A stretch of DNA of 64,000 bases, taken from assembly GCA_014529385.2 (NCBI GenBank), contig CM043942.1, forward strand, positions 23,944,991 through 24,008,990, written 5' to 3'. A program made the position numbers and the translations under genes. Every line of letters starts with the position of its first letter. The first letter of the stretch is position 1. Source of the DNA: Adiantum capillus-veneris (lineage: Eukaryota > Streptophyta > Polypodiopsida > Polypodiales > Pteridaceae). Shown in pieces: positions 11,191 to 24,620 of the stretch. Below the pieces are notes generated by a model. It was not told the DNA's origin. It saw only the letters and a list, made by a program, of their open reading frames with translations, and made no database searches.

Positions 11191-12338
11191 GCTTGGGTGT
11201 GCTTGCTACAATGTAGGATGAAATGAGAAAGAGATATGTACGCAGGTTTATACGTCGACATCCTATTTAGATTCACGCTCAAGCTCCTTGTGCACGTCAT
11301 TGATTCACCCAATGACATTAAAACATCCAATTCTTCTTCGAATTCTAAACTAGCTCAAAAGAGCGTTTTGCAACTCCTTCTCCATCGTCGTTTTGTATCC
11401 ACTCTCTCCTATGGAGTCGCTTCTAAACACTTGGTATGCGTAGTTAGGCTTTTTACCTCAATCATCTCAAATCTACTATACACCTAAATCAATATGCAAT
11501 GTCGATAATTCTCAGATATACCAATCATGCTCTACATGTACACTAATTTAAAAAAAAGCCCATTAATTTTCTCTTAATAAGAAAACATTTGCACCATTTA
11601 GGAGTGAAATTTTCACACTAGTCAATGCCCTTTAACAATTATAAATAATAAATTTTACAATGTTAAGCACTTTAGAGACAACAATTTGCGATATCAAGGG
11701 GACTACTCCATTTATTCAAACAAAAACAATCTACAATATATTGATTCATCTCACTTTTCGATTAATTCGAGGCTCATCATTGTAAATGACTTTTGCTAAT
11801 TACAGTTCTCTCCTACTTGTATCTCTCTCCCCACGCACAGACTGATACATATTTCAAATGCAGTACATCATGCAGAATCTAATGATTTACAGAGAGCAAA
11901 CGGGTAAGTTCTCTCCGCATTTTTATTTTGGGTTTTGGAAAATCTTATCAGAAACACAAGTAATTATACACCGATAACACTCTCTCAGATACTCATAGTG
12001 CTACACATATTTCTTAATACCATTCCACAGAGAACAACAAATTCAACACATCTAGCTTACTTATCAGCTTGATTACCATTTATTTCTTGAAAGAAGGCAT
12101 GGCTCTTTTCATTACTTGCATTCTCTAACATTGTGCCAATACTTGTATTAAAGGAAATTGCTATTGCGATCATTTCACATTGAGATATGCAGCTACTCAC
12201 GTGAGTCGCGGTGCTTTCAGTTAAATACCAATTTGTCAGTACTTTGTTACTCAATCTTACTCCAATGTGGTGTGAAACAGGTAGTACATTTTTTAATGTT
12301 TTTATGCCCTGCCTAGTCTGTTGGCCACATACACATAG

Positions 12339-12440
12339 ATCCGCTGATTTAGGCAGTGTGTAAATGCTCATCTTGGTGTAGATTCGCCGATTTAGGCAAC
12401 ACCAGTTATCTGTGCAGATCCGCCGATTTAGGCAGCACAC
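12339..12440 (+). repeat. Three spaced copies of a CCGCYGATTTAGGCA motif
   Basis: GATCCGCTGATTTAGGCA, GATTCGCCGATTTAGGCA and GATCCGCCGATTTAGGCA occur at about 12341, 12381 and 12418, 37-40 bp apart, just before the right terminal repeat of element C. The intervening spacers differ. This could be a decayed minisatellite or a subterminal protein-binding array. Confidence 0.8.
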
Positions 12441-12477
12441 TGACAAATTGCAAAGTTAGAATGGTAAATGCAGATAG

Positions 12478-12956
12478 AATTATAGAATTGACATTTTATT
12501 ATTTATTGCAGCTGACAGGTGGAAAAGGCTTGACAGAGCTAGGCTATTGCAAAGGATATCATATTTTATGTACATTTTATTATTCAAGTGCTCTTTATGA
12601 GCTTTGGCCATTTATGACCGGCCGGCCAGTTTGTACTCACTTTGACCATTCAAGAATCTATAAATTAAATACGTGCAAGAGGGAAATGGTCACTCTTGCA
12701 CGGGGGGAGATTGCACCCAGTGTCTGTGTTGCTCTTCTCATCTCTCCTCTCTTCTCTCTCGCCGTGCCAGGCGTAGCACTCCGCTCTAGGAGGTGCGCCT
12801 GCACGTGCGCTGTCTTGCTCTTTGTCTCTCTCTGTTCGTGTATCTTGCAATCATGCGACCACGTGATTGTGCCAGGTATGCCGATTAGTCTGTTTGATGC
12901 TGTTTATTGTGCTATTTCGAGTATTTCGCAGGGCAGCCACACTCCCGTTTGTAGCA
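12478..12956 (+). repeat. Element C right terminal repeat
   Basis: The 479-bp repeat is homologous to the left terminal repeat from 10324. Its first two bases are AA where the left copy has TG. The end (GTTTGTAGCA) abuts the GGTCC target duplication. Confidence 0.88.
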
Positions 12957-13752
12957 GGTCCTGGATGGTTGACCCTTGCTTTGTCTTGGGGAATATTATA
13001 AAGGAAAACTCCTAGGTGGGCCTTTGTGGCCATCACATAGAGAGAGGTGATAATTTAGAAATTGGGATTTTTACAAGGTTTGGTTTGAAAACTGGGAAAA
13101 ATGATGACAACCTACGGATTTCAGTGAAGAGGGCGTCGTGGATGCAATGCCCGTGAACGGCGGGCTTAGTTGGTGCGTCGACATAGCGCCTTCGGCATTT
13201 TTGGGGCCAGCCGAGGCATGCCTTCGGCATCTTTTCTTATTTTGGTATAGGCGGCGTGCAACTTGGCCTTCTTCTTTTTTGTTGATGACGTCGATTCCTT
13301 TGTGTTTTCCTATTTTCTTTGGTGTGTGCGTATATGCGTGCTGTGTTTTTTTCGAATATGTGCGTCCATGTGTGGGGTTGTGTATGTACATGTTTATAGG
13401 GTGTGTATGTGTGTATAAGTGTGTAGGGTTATATGGCAAGGGTGTGCGTGGGAACGGGGGTATAAGTTTTATTTATTTATTTATTTATTTATTATTATTA
13501 TTTTATTTTTGGTGCCTGTTGCACAGGGAAACAGAGAGAGGGAGAACAAGAATGAGAGAGAGGGAGGGAGCAGGTGTTGGACGAGGGGAGGGGAGAGTAT
13601 GTGTGTGTGTATGTGTGTGTGTAGTTAGAGAGAGACAGAGAGCAGTTCCGTTTACTGCTGCACGCCTTCGGGCTTATCGACACAGAGAGCGAGGGAGAGA
13701 CAGAGTGGGGGGTGAGATAGCGAGGGAGGGAGAAGGTGTGTGGGTGTGGATA

Positions 13753-13760
<8 letters not shown>

Positions 13761-13848
<88 letters not shown>
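13761..13848. repeat. (GA)n microsatellite, about 88 nt
   Basis: This near-perfect GA tract in the left LARD-B LTR is homologous to 22715-22816 in the right LTR. It ends in GATAGCTTTGGG, where non-LTR sequence (the gypsy integrase fragment) begins. It generates spurious Arg-Glu and Leu-Ser repeat frames. Confidence 0.95.
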
Positions 13849-13850
<2 letters not shown>

Positions 13851-14389
13851 CTTTGGGAACCCACTTTGGTGTTGGTTGTGGAGACAATGAAGGTTGTTTT
13901 GTTTCCATTGCTAGGTTGTTTTCTTGGCGATTTGTTGTCTTTTTTGAGTTAGATTTGAGAATCCATTTATAATTGGGTTGGTTTGCTAAATAGTTGAACC
14001 ACTATGGGGATTTTTTTTGCCAAGTATATGATTTGAGTGGTTGTTTCTCCCCTTAAATTTGGCTAGATTGAGTTGGAAGATTGATTTGAAGGGTTTCTTT
14101 TGGTAAACATATTTGCTTTGCTTTGGTCGCCATTATGGATTTCTTGACCCAAACCTGTCTAACCTGTCTTTCATGGGTTTTGTAGATGGTTTGGGCTTGA
14201 TTGTAAGTTGTGCCTCTTGCTAGTTTGGTTGTACACTCCAAATATGATTTGTTTGTGCCAAGGGTGTGACATACGTAGTAGTCTTAAGGTTGTACTTCAG
14301 AGTGTCATCCTGCTAGTCTGGAACTGCTTTGTTTGTTTGTATCCATAAAACTCTTACGATGATTGCTTCATTAAGATCAATGTCGGCCA

Positions 14390-14772
14390 TTACGTGAAAC
14401 TGATGTGGACATACGCGGTACCCTTAAGGTTGTACTTCAAAGTGTCATCCTCCCATGGAACTACTTTGTATGTTCGCATCCATGAAACTCTCAAGATGTT
14501 TGCTTCATTAAGATCAGTGTTAGCCATTACGTGAACATGATTTGGACATTGGTTGCCATCAATGCTCATTGACAAACATTAGCTTTTCCTAAGCTAACCA
14601 TTGTCGCTTTGGTGGCTACTCTCAGCTCAATTTGGTTTGGCTTCACTATCTTGTATGCTGACAACTTTAGGTACGTTGAATGCTTTATGGCATTAACTCT
14701 TGCACCAATATCCACAAGTTTCATTATATCCATCCATCGGCAAGATGGACATTTATTCCTCCATACCTCCAA
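14390..14772 (-). pseudogene. Retroviral-type aspartic protease remnant
   Basis: The minus frame 14772-14566 contains MKLVDIGARVNAIKHSTYLKL, where VDIGA stands for the usual VDTGA or VDSGA active site, then ELRVATKATMVSLGKA. The next frame (14575-14390) continues with MSIDGNQ and ANILRVSWMRTY, like the C-terminal ILGxPWL segment. The active-site Thr/Ser is Ile and the frame is broken, so it is inactive. It lies downstream of integrase on the same strand, the reverse of normal gypsy order. Confidence 0.65.
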
Positions 14773-15091
14773 GCCAATTGAACTTGATCTGAATTGCTTT
14801 AATAAGATGAGATGGTGTTTCTAATTGTCGAATTGGAGCTTTATTCTGTCGTTCTTTCCGCTTCAGAATTTGCAACTTTTCTTCCTCCTTCACATGGTCT
14901 TGGATAGCTTGAGAATTTTTCTTCCGTTCCTTTTCTTAGTGAATCTTATCCAACATGTTAGTAGTGAGAGGTAAATGATACTTCTTTAATCTGCAACTAT
15001 TGATCCATTAAGGCATCTCCTCTCTCTCTAGTGTCACAAGTTTTAGGGCTCCGCTTGGTGATTTGTCACTAATCACAAATGGGCCGTTTCC

Positions 15092-15331
15092 TCACTTTTT
15101 CAATTTCTTGGAGTGTTGCTTCAAAGTATAGACCAATACATAGTCTCCTTTTTGAAACGCCTTGTTTATAACATGTTGGCCATGAAACACTTTCATTTGC
15201 TTTTTTTGTGCATATATGGCCACAACAACATTGAGTCGCAATTCATCTAACATGGTGAATTGAGAAACTCTTTCCGATAGTTCATGTCGAGTCCACCCTA
15301 ATTCCTCAGCTACTCGTAATGTGGGAACCAA
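15092..15331 (-). pseudogene. Gypsy integrase C-terminal segment
   Basis: The minus-strand frame has RVAEELGWTRHELSERVSQF, LDELRLNVVVAIYAQKKQ and FQKGDYVLVYTLK. These match the region after the integrase core, ending in the beta-barrel GDxVL segment. It continues in another frame toward KLKKWGNGPFVI. It belongs with the core at 15466-15780 but is separated by stops. Confidence 0.75.
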
Positions 15332-15465
15332 GAATTATAAGGGCAATATGAAATTGATCTTGTACACCAAATTAAAAGGCATTGTTCCCAAAAAAAAATT
15401 GTATGCTACCCTATATGCCCAAATAACTGAATGCAACTTCTTGTCCCAGTCGGCTCTCAACTCAT

Positions 15466-16034
15466 CTACAATTTTGTGAGCACGGTACATAAAATTTTGT
15501 TTGTGCTCTCAGCTTGTTCATTTGCTTCAGGGTGATATGGTGTTGATTTCAAATGCAGCACCATAACTTCTCGCAATACATAGTCAATCATGTCGTTTAA
15601 GAAGTGAGTCCCCCGATCACTCACTATCTCAATTGGACACCCATATCTAGTAAAGACCTTCTCATAAAAGATCGGCACTGTCGTTTTGGCATCGTTCTTT
15701 TGCATAGCTTTGGCTTGGACCCATTTGGTCGAATAATTTGTGGCCACTATGATACATTGAGCATGTTTCCTATAGACCAATGGTGAGATAGGTCCAACAA
15801 AGTCTATCCCTCATTTGACGAAAGCCCTTGCACCCATTATTGGTCTTAATGGCATATCATCGCGTCTCATCGGTGCTTTGGTGCATTGCCAGTTTTGTTT
15901 GTAAAAAAGAGACCTCCTATCCGTCCGGCATGTGCTTGCTCAAGAATCGGTAGGTATTCCCTTTTTGCGGCACAAATTCTCAAATGCTTATCATTTCCTC
16001 TTTGATAAAGGTGATTTTCAATTATTACGTATTT
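15466..16034 (-). pseudogene. Gypsy integrase zinc domain and catalytic core
   Basis: At 16034-15870 (minus) the H2C2 region survives as HLYQRGNDKHLRIC and YLPILEQAHAGRIGG. The core at 15780-15466 has IIVATNYSTKWVQAKA, RYGCPIEIVSDRGTHF and STPYHPEANEQAESTNK. The second Asp and the Glu of the DDE triad are present; the first Asp reads Asn in 'ATNYSTKW'. The spacing resembles non-chromodomain plant gypsy integrases (Tat/Athila side) more than Gyp-A. Confidence 0.82.
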
Positions 16035-16093
16035 TAGAGAGAGAGAGAGAGTTGCGTTTCGGTGTTGCACGCCTTCAAGGCTGACATAAGAGC

Positions 16094-16095
<2 letters not shown>

Positions 16096-16146
<51 letters not shown>
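16096..16146. repeat. (GA)n microsatellite
   Basis: A GA tract of about 51 nt is followed by GTGACGCAGCCTATGG, the same junction as 22816 in the right LTR (GTGACGCAACCTGCGG). It marks where the LTR resumes after the gypsy insertion. A poly-G run of 18 nt follows at 16189-16206. Confidence 0.92.
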
Positions 16147-16149
<3 letters not shown>

Positions 16150-16323
16150 CGCAGCCTATGGTTTCTTGTGGTCAACAAAAAACGAGGAGGGGGGGGGGGG
16201 GGGGGGTTTGTGGTCAACGGGGTGGGGTGGGGTAAGGGCGGCGGCCTGCCAGAGGAGGGGATGAGGGTGGTGTGTGGGTGTGTGTGTGTGTATATAGAGA
16301 GTGAGAGAGAGGGGCTTTTGGGC

Positions 16324-16749
<426 letters not shown>

Positions 16750-17567
16750 TTCTACTCCATGCACCCACGAGGCCGCTTACTCAGAAAGAGAGAGAGTGAG
16801 AAAATCGAGGGAGGGAGAGATAGTGAGAGAGAGAGCGGCGGCCCACTGGTGGGAAGAAAACAAGAGGGCAGAGAGGGAGGGGAGAGTGAGGTTGAGGGAG
16901 TGTGGACGAGAGGGAAGAGGGAGGGGTGAGGTATGGTGGCCCGCCGGCGGAGTATGGACGAGTGAGAGGTAAGAGAGAGAGGAAATTTGTAAAAAAATGT
17001 GAAAAGGTGTGTGTGTATAAATAATGCAAGAGAGAGAGAGAACTCTTGTCCATGCATGGCGGGCTGCCAGTGGAATATGACAGTGGCGGTGTGTTTTTAT
17101 GCTCCCTTTGGGGCTAGGTGACACATGAGCAGGGATAAGAGAGAGATGGTGGACTGGCAGAGCCGAGCAGGAGAGAGAGAGACCTCTGTCTTCTAGTGAT
17201 AATGGAGAGAGGTGTGGCCAAAGTGGTGACGGCTCGCCGGTGGTTAAGCATAGAGGGGGCGGTGAATGTTTAAAAAAACAACTTTTTATCGTTTTTCTTG
17301 GTAATGTGCTCTCCCCTTCTTGGGGTTGGTTATTGCGGTCGTGGTTTTGAAAACCGGGGCTAATGATGGATAGTGACGCGCTATTGCTAGGGGTGCCGCT
17401 AGAGCTGGGCCGCATGGGCCGTGGCGGGGCCAAGGAAAAGAGAGAGAGAATTGTGCCTCACCGTTTGACTAGGGAATTGTCGAACCCTCCGGTGGTGTTG
17501 CCGTGCTTTGGGTAGAGGAAAGATAAACCTTTTTCTTTTTCTCTTGATTTCCAAAAATCGTCTATCA

Positions 17568-17586
17568 TTAGCCCTCCCCTTTTGGC
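17568..17586 (-). promoter_or_regulatory. LARD-B polypurine tract
   Basis: The minus strand reads AAAAGGGGAGGGCTAA directly before the left LTR (TGATAGACG). This is the expected plus-strand DNA primer for an LTR element and fixes the minus orientation of LARD-B. Confidence 0.8.
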
Positions 17587-17839
17587 TAGAGGCATTCATG
17601 CTTCTAGCCTTGTCTTTGATTCTTCTTCGGCTAACTTGTAGGATCCGATATCGAGTTGCCTTTTGAACTAGCCATTCCATTTGGCCATTGGTGAGATTTC
17701 TGGGATATTCATGAATCTGCAACAGGTCCGGGTGATAGCCTGTTCCTTGGAATAGTGTGGGTTGATTAAATGGGAAGCTCATGGCTTCCAGAACTTTTTG
17801 CCAGTGTCCTCCTGGATCCCAAGTGAAGAATAGGATCAT
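17587..17839 (-). CDS. LARD-B terminal frame, unknown
   Basis: The frame starts MILFFTWDPGGHWQKVLEAM near 17839 and runs to about 17587 before the purine tract; it reads on into the LTR to 17399 by chance. It has NLTNGQMEWLVQKATRYRI, then a basic stretch (RRRIKDKARS, KRKRKRF). No family is recognised. It may continue the hydrophobic frame at 17852-18070, from which a stop separates it. Confidence 0.35.
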
Positions 17840-17851
17840 TGTCTGCAGTGT

Positions 17852-18070
17852 CTAAATAAAAACATTTGCATGCCAAATGGGACCAAATTTGTAACCACTA
17901 GTAGCAAGAGAAAAAATGAGCATCTTAGCTCCTGCAAAGACAGAACTGAAGATTATGATTCCCAAGAGTGTGCCAAGAATCCACCATATATGGCCGCCTT
18001 GTTGGTGTGGTGATCTCCAGTTGTCTTCAGAACCTTGCTTACTACCACAACTGGAAAAACCTGCAAGCAT
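17852..18070 (-). CDS. LARD-B hydrophobic frame with predicted membrane segments
   Basis: The 72-residue frame has two adjacent hydrophobic stretches by eye, IWWILGTLLGIIIFSSVFA and AKMLIFSLATSG. It sits between the gag region and the 3' LTR, the position where some plant gypsy elements carry an extra or env-like frame. That position and the hydrophobicity are the only evidence; no envelope motif is recognised. It overlaps another frame (18213-17953), and the true reading frame is unclear. Confidence 0.4.
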   Translation of the reverse strand: MLAGFSSCGSKQGSEDNWRSPHQQGGHIWWILGTLLGIIIFSSVFAGAKMLIFSLATSGYKFGPIWHANVFI

Positions 18071-18190
18071 ATCATGCTTCTCTTAGGTGTGCTCAAGCAT
18101 GTCAACTGTCCTGATGTTGATAGTAAGCCACCTACCTTGCGGCTTAAATACAAGCGTAATCCACTCACTTCTCTCCAAAGAGACGATGCA

Positions 18191-19261
18191 CTATTTGTAA
18201 AAAATTGCACCAAATTTGTTCTTGCACCCTATCAGCCTTTTGTCTATCCATGGCTCCTTAACTTTTATCTCCATGCTGATCTTACCTCTATATGTTCTAG
18301 CGGTTAACCATAACCATAGGTCTGATGCATCCCATGCAAACACAATGCTGCGTTGTGGAGGAGTCGAGAACATCCTTAAAAGGTTGGCAGCATATTGATC
18401 ATCAAACTTACTATGAACATCCTTACATAAACTGGAGGCATTACCCATCTCCAAGTCTATGACACTACACAATAAAGTCTTTCTCGGTTGCCAAGCCTCT
18501 GGAATAATATCCAACTCCAAACCTTCATTCATACTTACCTCTTCGTCATGGTCCTCTGGTGAATCTTCCTTCATGCAGGATGCCTTCAGCTTGCTACAAT
18601 GTTCTCGGTCCATGCTGGTGCACAGGCTTTTGTTTTCAAAGCCCTCCCCTTTGCTTGATATGTTGTCCATCTTCTGCAAAGACTTGCTAGTAGGTTGGTC
18701 TTCCTCTTCTCTTGTATCTTCCATGCTCTTTGCATTCCTCTTACTTTGACAAGGCATGATCAACACTTTACACCCTCTTACCCTTACTGCCCAATGCTGG
18801 CGATTGATCGCTTTGGTGTCTACTTCACCCAAGGTTAGAGATGTACTAGCGTTTGTAACACAATTTTCTTGACTTAGCTCCCTCATTGGGGTAGCATCTT
18901 TTGATTCTTTAACCTCTTGTTCCACTGCTTCAGTCCTTTGAACAAACTTCTCACTTGATCCTTCTTCTGCTATCTTCATCTTGACCTCTTTTGCGAGACC
19001 AATGACACTTGGTGTGCGGGTATCAATTGGTGGTGGGCATAGGATGAGTGTAAGTGGTGATTGTGGTGGTGGTTGCATTGGTGGTTGTAGGACTTGAACT
19101 GGCACGACTGACTGTGGTTGCACTGCTGGTGGTGGAATTTTGAACATGTGGGGTTGGTTGCATGGGCGGCGGTGGTCTCGCCCTTGGTGGAGAAATTTGA
19201 TTCTGTCTTCCTCCTCTATTGAAGTTCTGCCTTCTCGGATGTGGGCAATAATACATGCCAT
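18191..19261 (-). CDS. LARD-B 356-residue frame downstream of gag, unknown
   Basis: This is one of the longest unbroken non-repetitive frames in the window. It overlaps the 3' end of the gag frame in another phase. Its N-terminal third is Pro-rich (VVPVQVLQPPMQPPPQ). The middle is acidic and Lys-rich (KEVKMKIAEEGSS, VEQEVKESKDA). The C-terminal part has EAWQPRKTLLCSVIDLEMG and FAWDASDLWLWLTARTYRG. I recognise no protease, RT or envelope motif. Lack of stops suggests recent insertion or selection. Confidence 0.5.
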   Translation of the reverse strand: MACIIAHIREGRTSIEEEDRIKFLHQGRDHRRPCNQPHMFKIPPPAVQPQSVVPVQVLQPPMQPPPQSPLTLILCPPPIDTRTPSVIGLAKEVKMKIAEEGSSEKFVQRTEAVEQEVKESKDATPMRELSQENCVTNASTSLTLGEVDTKAINRQHWAVRVRGCKVLIMPCQSKRNAKSMEDTREEEDQPTSKSLQKMDNISSKGEGFENKSLCTSMDREHCSKLKASCMKEDSPEDHDEEVSMNEGLELDIIPEAWQPRKTLLCSVIDLEMGNASSLCKDVHSKFDDQYAANLLRMFSTPPQRSIVFAWDASDLWLWLTARTYRGKISMEIKVKEPWIDKRLIGCKNKFGAIFYK

Positions 19262-20140
19262 GGCCGTCTTTCCCGCAATTATAGCAGTGGTACTCTTGGT
19301 TTTGCCTTCGTTGTCCTCTTCCTTGCTCTAGATTTCTGACAGGTGCATGCCCTTGCTGCACCAGATGCACGGACAAACTTTCAAGCTGAGTAGTGATGCG
19401 ACTCAATAGGTCTTGCTACTCTTCTAATGCCTCCTATGGTTGGGCTCTATGAATGGTTGTTGCAGTCACTGGGGTTAGTCGGACTAAGCTTGATTCCTCT
19501 TACTTGTTGACTCTTGCTTGCATACGCAGCTTCTTATCTTTAAGGTGGGCTACTTCCACTGCCAACTCATACGTTGCAAGGAACCTCCCCTTCACCTTCT
19601 CTTTAAGCGGCGACCACATGCCAACAATGAAATGGTGCTTCTTCAGGAAATTAGGCGCTCTTTCACCTTCCTCCAGTGAGGCAATCCATTGCTCCCACAA
19701 ATCCACAAACTTGGATTCGTAAGTGGCATACTCTAGCAGATCTCCCTGCTTTAATTCCCTCAGCAGCTGTCATAACTTTTCTGAGGTTGTGCTTCCACCA
19801 AACCTCTTCACAAAGGCAGCACGTAGTACATCCTATGCATTTTTGGTAGATTGGGGCAAAGCATTGTAGCAAGACTTGGCCTCTACTTTCATCAGTAGAG
19901 AAAAAATTCATAGCCGTGAGGCATCGTCATCCTTGTTGAAAACCACACAAGCGATGGCAAAGTCATCCAGAAAATCGGTGGTGATGTCTTCTCCCTTCTT
20001 TCCACTGAATGTGGGGAAAGAAACACTTCCCATGGTAGTAACTCAGGAAATTACAAACTTTTTTTTTATAACATTAATGACATTAGTGGCTCATAGCGGC
20101 TTTTTACAGGGTTGGGTGGATAGGTTTAAAATATGATAAA
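19023..20140 (-). pseudogene. LARD-B gypsy-type gag with zinc knuckle
   Basis: On the minus strand the capsid-like part is split over frames: CYNALPQSTK and LRAAFVKRF near 19880-19800, then FVDLWEQWIASLEEGERAP and FLKKHHFIVGMWSPLKEKVKG (19706-19500). The C-terminal frame 19406-19023 has a complete CCHC knuckle, CYNCGKDGHGMYYC, followed by Arg/Asn- and Pro-rich sequence. Gag would package RNA. At least two frame breaks and a stop near 19430 indicate decay in the N-terminal half. Confidence 0.75.
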
Positions 20141-20283
20141 AATGGATCGCAAAGCTAGAACAAAATAAAGATGCTTACTTAATGACATTAGTGGCTCATA
20201 GCGGCTTTTTACAGGGTTGGGTGGATAGGTTTAAAATATGATAAAAATGGATCGCAAAGCTAGAACAAAATAAAGATGCTTAC
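20074..20283. repeat. 105-bp tandem duplication in LARD-B
   Basis: TTAATGACATTAGTGGCTCA starts at 20074 and again at 20179. The units look essentially identical to AAAGATGCTTA, so the duplication is recent. It falls upstream of gag on the minus strand. Confidence 0.95.
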
Positions 20284-20557
20284 ATCAAAAGAGTGATAGT
20301 AATCCAGAAGGGGCAAGATGATGGGACTTGGAGATCTAAGGATTTCATCAAGCATTTATGTTCCGAATAGGAAAACAATCTTTTGCTGGTAGAATATCTT
20401 CCTATCAATATATACATTTACATGCATGTGTTGTAAGAAACGAAAAGGAAAGACTTCTGGTCTATTGTTATTATTCATGTCGGGTGTAGGGCATGGATTT
20501 GACCACTAGGGTTGCATACCTCAGGTGTTGACCAGGTGACACCTTCACGACATGCCT

Positions 20558-20794
20558 CTACCTCTTGTAGAAGTCCGCACAATCCTCCACATTAGGTTCA
20601 AAACAGACTGGGCGAGAAGAGTCTACCTCAATCGGCTTTCCATTCTGCATGCGGCGGCAGCGCTTGGGTGGTCGCACTTCACTTGAACTCTCTAGGCTTA
20701 GAAAGACCGTAGGCCCACTTGCGTCCACTAAATGCTTTAGGCTTTCTGGTTTAGACTTTGTGGTTGATGTAGTTGACGACTCCTCTTGGACCAT
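20558..20794 (-). CDS. LARD-B 5' frame, unknown
   Basis: The 78-residue minus frame begins MVQEESSTTSTTKSKPESL and contains RPPKRCRRMQNGKPIEV, a basic segment. It lies between the primer site and gag. It may be the N-terminus of gag or a short leader frame. No family is recognised. Confidence 0.35.
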   Translation of the reverse strand: MVQEESSTTSTTKSKPESLKHLVDASGPTVFLSLESSSEVRPPKRCRRMQNGKPIEVDSSRPVCFEPNVEDCADFYKR

Positions 20795-21178
20795 TAGAGA
20801 GAAAACACTTGGTGCTACAAAAATCTGACTGTCATGAGAGTGCTGCGGTTTTCAAAAGCAAAACTCACCATTCTTTCTTCACTTCCTCTGTCGGCACTCA
20901 TTGACAGAATGCTTTGCTTGACAGCAGTGATGGCACTTCATAGCCTTCCACCTGATACTCTCAATTGCGGCTAACACGAGCAATACGAGATGGGGAATTT
21001 ACCTCTTGGATGTTTACGACGGTGTATTCTGGGAGCAGCACTTCAATGAAGGCAATCGGTGCTTCTCCAGTCTCCTCCTCCTCCCTTCTCCAGTTAGAGA
21101 ATTCTTTCAGCCATTCTTCCATGGTTGATGATGTGTGTTGTCTTCAGCATTGTAAACTAGAGGTTTCCGAGAAGCCCT

Positions 21179-21197
21179 CCTCAGTGGGGGCACCATA
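21179..21197 (-). promoter_or_regulatory. LARD-B putative primer binding site
   Basis: Immediately inside the right LTR the minus strand reads TATGGTGCCCCCACTGAGG. TGG two bases from the LTR is the normal start of a tRNA-complementary primer site. It is not the initiator-Met type used by Gyp-A, D, E and F. I cannot name the tRNA without a search. Confidence 0.6.
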
Positions 21198-23972
<2,775 letters not shown>

Positions 23973-24607
23973 ATAAGTTGAGAGGATGCACCAACATTCT
24001 TGGCTATGGAATGCAAATCCAAACAAGAGCCATGCTTCAATGCTAAATCTTGCCATCTTCTCTATCTTCATTACTATGCTATTATGCTATGCTAAGCAAG
24101 AAGAGTAATGATAAGTAAGGAACTATTTCTTTTTGATAAGAATGTTTCTTCTTTCTCTTTCCTACCCTCATTCCCTGCTAGCTCTCTCCACCTTCAAAGG
24201 TGTTTGAGGTCTTGAGACTGAGGCCGGGGACAACTCGATGCTTTCATTTACCTAAGTTACGAGCATAATTGTGGTGCAAAAAGCTCTCTATATTCGTTGC
24301 ACCATCAAGTCTCAAGGAACACAAAGCTAGTATTGTACCAAGTCTCTCTTTATGGGAGAAATTATAATACAAAAGCCTTTTGGAGGGGGGGGACCAGCTC
24401 CACATAAATTAAGTGCTCAACTATTGTCAACTTCTATAATTCTCTCTCTTGCAAAGTATTGTTCATGCCAAGTTAATTAAGTATAATGGTTATGTTGCTA
24501 TCGCTAATTAAGTCACCCTCTCTTTTCTCAAAGTAGTCACATAAAAATGCTCACTACAATTCTCTTAATTCTGATATTCTCAATGTTCATAGGCCATTTC
24601 CATTACA
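23973..24607 (+). mobile_element. Gyp-A middle LTR, 3' segment
   Basis: It resumes at ATAAGTTGAGAGG, matching the right LTR from about 30961, and ends CCATTTCCATTACA directly before the primer site. Joined with 8821-9681 it gives the full LTR. Confidence 0.92.
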
Positions 24608-24620
24608 TTGGTATCAGAGC
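24608..24620 (+). promoter_or_regulatory. Gyp-A primer binding site (initiator Met tRNA)
   Basis: TTGGTATCAGAGC follows the LTR end and is complementary to the 3' end of plant initiator-Met tRNA, the primer used by many plant LTR retrotransposons. Confidence 0.93.

Larger units (their letters stand above)
10324..12956 (+). mobile_element. Element C: small LTR-type element without pol
   Basis: TG at 10324 and CA at 12956 are flanked by GGTCC at 10319-10323 and 12957-12961. Removing it restores the LTR sequence seen without interruption at 21830-21845. The ends carry direct repeats (10324-10738 and 12478-12956). The 1.7-kb interior has no protein I can recognise but includes a SINE at about 11062-11190. 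This resembles a TRIM/LARD-like non-autonomous LTR element. Orientation is uncertain because no clear primer site or purine tract was found. Confidence 0.85.
13849..16034 (-). mobile_element. Decayed Ty3/gypsy fragment inserted in the GA tract
   Basis: This 2.2-kb stretch is absent from the right LARD-B LTR. It lies between GA-containing LTR blocks, the right one being a second copy of the block carrying GTTGCACGCCTTC. It holds minus-strand gypsy integrase pieces at the high-coordinate end and a protease-like piece at the low end. No LTR or target duplication was seen; GA repeats on both sides would hide one. Confidence 0.7.

Noticed and set aside
12339-12440. CRISPR-like direct repeats
   Set aside because: Only three imperfect copies in a plant retroelement; no cas genes and eukaryotic context.
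13138-13890. Long frame (250 codons) ending in Arg-Glu repeats
   Set aside because: It is LTR sequence of LARD-B read through a GA microsatellite; the reverse gives Leu-Ser repeats. The homologous right LTR does not conserve the frame.
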